Shown: piece by piece, positions 24,974 to 26,112 of the stretch
Position numbering within the stretch: the first letter of the stretch is position 1
Layout: every line of letters begins with the position of its first letter
Source: Gemmatimonadales bacterium
GTDB taxonomy: Bacteria; Gemmatimonadota; Gemmatimonadetes; Gemmatimonadales; GWC2-71-9
Assembly (NCBI GenBank): GCA_013812695.1
Contig: JACCSZ010000428.1
Location: 1 to 26,112, forward strand
Reading direction: 5' to 3'
DNA: 26,112 nt
The notes under the pieces: generated by a model
Seen by the model: only the letters and a program-made list of their open reading frames with translations
Told to the model about the DNA's origin: nothing
Database searches by the model: none
Translations under genes and position numbers: made by a program

Positions 24974-25001
24974 TTGACTTCCCAGGCGTGAGATCCACTA
25001 T
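24974..25001 (+). promoter_or_regulatory. Candidate promoter of the lipoprotein gene
   Basis: TTGACT at 24974-24979 serves as -35 and CACTAT at 24996-25001 as -10, with a 16-nt spacer. A second overlapping TTGACT begins at 24969. The -10 is poor (3 of 6), so support rests mainly on the -35. It would give a leader of about 165 nt before the start at 25174. Confidence 0.35.
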
Positions 25002-25160
25002 TTGGCTGGCCGCCCGCCATCTCGACAATACTCATCGCCATTGCCGTTCAACTGTAGAGGCGACGCGTCGGAGCGTGGCGCACGTCGAGGACACGGGCCG
25101 CCGTGTGACCGCCGGCGCCGGCCGCCGGTGCCGCCCACGAGGGTCGCGCAACCCAGAATC

Positions 25161-25168
25161 AAGGAGGT
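25161..25168 (+). promoter_or_regulatory. Ribosome binding site of the lipoprotein gene
   Basis: AAGGAGGT is a full anti-16S match, 5 nt before the ATG at 25174. It decides this start over the earlier in-frame codons from 24988 and predicts strong translation. Confidence 0.85.
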
Positions 25169-25173
25169 CGAGA

Positions 25174-25680
25174 ATGTCACGTGCGTCAGTAACGGCCATG
25201 TTCGCCACGTTGGTGCTCGCCGCCTGCGAGTCGGGGACCGCGCCTCAAGCCCCGACCGGCTACACCCGTCCGGCGACGCTCGGCCCCGAGCTCGCCGCGG
25301 TACCGAATCCGAGCTTCCAGCCGTTCGCCTTTGCCGTCGACAACTGCGTCGAGACGGTCGACGTGAGCGGGACGTTTCACGAGGTGGTGCAGTTCTTCGT
25401 GGGTCCCCGTGGTAAGGAGCACCTTCGGTTCCACATCAACGCCAAGGGCACCGGCGTCGGGCAGTCAACCGGTGCGCGATATCAATGGAACGACCGGCTG
25501 TTCGACATCACGAACGTCGCACCGGTGGGCGCCGTGTCGTTCATCCTCAACGACTACGCCCGGCTGATCGGCCAGGGCGGCGCGGTGAACAGCCGCCTTG
25601 CCATCCAGATCAAGGTCACCATCAACGCGAACGGGGACGCGACGGTCGACCGGCTCAGGGTGCGTGACGCCTGCGGGTGA
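25174..25680 (+). CDS. Small lipoprotein of unknown function
   Basis: The precursor has 168 residues. The signal peptide ends in the lipobox LAAC (Cys18), so the mature protein would carry a lipid anchor. After a Pro/Thr-rich linker to about residue 48, the domain (about 50-168) is mostly beta strand: VDVSGTFHEVVQFFVGPRG, LRFHINAKGTGVG, GAVSFILNDYARLIG and LAIQIKVTINANGDATVDRL. It starts and ends with a cysteine (Cys58 and Cys167), which could close the sandwich by a disulfide. I recognise no named family. An ideal ribosome site precedes the ATG. The gene stands alone between the kinase locus and a convergent partial gene that ends 42 nt downstream; no terminator is seen. Confidence 0.85.
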   Translation: MSRASVTAMFATLVLAACESGTAPQAPTGYTRPATLGPELAAVPNPSFQPFAFAVDNCVETVDVSGTFHEVVQFFVGPRGKEHLRFHINAKGTGVGQSTGARYQWNDRLFDITNVAPVGAVSFILNDYARLIGQGGAVNSRLAIQIKVTINANGDATVDRLRVRDACG

Positions 25681-25722
25681 GGGCAGCTCGCGCTCCGGAA
25701 AGCCCGTCAGCCTGCCGTCGGG

Positions 25723-26112
25723 TCACCATGCGCCATACTCACTACGGCCAGGGCGGCTGTGCGCCGCGTCTCCCCAGGCGCGGCGCGCGAACGTCCATGC
25801 CTTTTCAGCGTCCTCACGGCGGCCGAGCCGCGCGGCCCCCTTGGCGCGTTCGATGGCGAAGACGACTTCGAAGGGAGTGAGATACGGCACCAGCCGCTCT
25901 TCGAGGTCCGGCATCGCCTCGCTGTCGCGGCCCGCCGCCGCGAGCAGGCGCGCGCGGGTGAGCCGGTCGACGTAGCAACGGACACACGCCGAATCGGGCA
26001 GGGCCGCAAACCACCGGAGCGCTTCGGCGCTGTCGGCGACGAGCAGCGCCAGGTAGCCCAGCGCGGCGGCGCTGTCGTACGAGGCGCGGAAACGATCTTC
26101 GGCACTCCCCGC
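25723..26112 (-). CDS. C-terminal part of a TPR-like protein (cut by window end)
   Basis: An open frame of 129 residues runs from the window edge to a TGA at 25723-25725, with no need for a start inside the window. It reads as Ala/Arg/Leu helical hairpins typical of TPR proteins: SYDSAAALGYLALLVADSAE, RLTRARLLAAAGRDSEAMPD and AIERAKGAARLGRREDAEKA. The ending resembles the tails of Ser/Thr kinase-TPR sensors such as the one at 21912-24767, so it may be the end of a second such kinase, but the N-terminal part is not in the window. Two cysteines lie close together (CVRC). Confidence 0.75.
   Translation of the reverse strand, partial: AGSAEDRFRASYDSAAALGYLALLVADSAEALRWFAALPDSACVRCYVDRLTRARLLAAAGRDSEAMPDLEERLVPYLTPFEVVFAIERAKGAARLGRREDAEKAWTFARRAWGDAAHSRPGRSEYGAW

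Larger units (their letters stand above)
24768..25173. other. 406-nt divergent intergenic region
   Basis: This region lies between the kinase gene (minus) and the lipoprotein gene (plus). It holds the candidate kinase -10 element, the second repeat copy (24883-24910), a small perfect hairpin (24944-24962), a candidate promoter towards the lipoprotein gene (24974-25001) and a putative 5' leader of about 165 nt. Frames open across it show no coding character. Confidence 0.6.

Noticed and set aside
23502..24977. 491-codon plus-strand open frame
   Set aside because: Antisense to the Ser/Thr kinase gene; shadow composition.

Overview
The window is GC-rich bacterial chromosome carrying about 18 protein genes. 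I see no tRNA, rRNA, CRISPR array, transposase, integrase or phage structural gene. The best guess for the host is Gemmatimonadota or a nearby lineage. The reasons are the very high GC, the Hanks-type Ser/Thr kinase fused through one membrane helix to a TolB-like/TPR sensor half, the MacB-type permeases present in several copies, a BshB1-type bacillithiol deacetylase, and a mixture of genes with strong Shine-Dalgarno sites and genes with none. This assignment is inference.

Layout: (1) 1-2903, minus strand, is the N-terminal 967 residues of a very large multi-pass membrane sensor that enters a HAMP-like segment where the window cuts it. (2) 2919-4302 is a creatininase-family protein and a small exported protein, starting divergently 15 nt from the sensor. 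(3) 4423-12993 is an efflux operon: a TolC-type outer membrane channel, a MacA-type adaptor, one MacB-type ATPase, and four separate MacB/FtsX-type permeases that form two related pairs (A1-B1-A2-B2). (4) 13007-13606, minus strand, is an exported DUF2380-like protein. (5) 13748-16734 is a sulfur/thiol group: bshB1, a cysteine desulfurase and mnmA, the last two overlapping. (6) 16768-19397 holds a small four-helix membrane protein and polyphosphate kinase ppk1, whose 3' end overlaps dnaJ convergently. (7) 21064-19336, minus strand, is grpE-dnaJ. (8) 21065-25173 has two intergenic stretches, each with a copy of a 28-nt dispersed repeat and a GC hairpin. They flank a Ser/Thr kinase-TPR gene and a small, AT-richer, unrecognised gene directly behind it. 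(9) 25174-25680 is a small lipoprotein with an ideal ribosome binding site. (10) 25723-26112, minus strand, is the C-terminal end of a TPR-like protein cut by the window edge.

The least ordinary points are the single-ATPase, four-permease efflux operon with a likely internal promoter; the kinase plus small Thr/Pro-tailed partner gene between two repeat copies; a creatininase-family protein that has lost part of its metal site; and three genes whose -10-like hexamers lie 5-6 nt before the start codon, suggesting leaderless mRNAs. The rest is housekeeping (GrpE-DnaJ, Ppk1, MnmA, cysteine desulfurase, BshB1). All calls come from reading the sequence; no database search was run.
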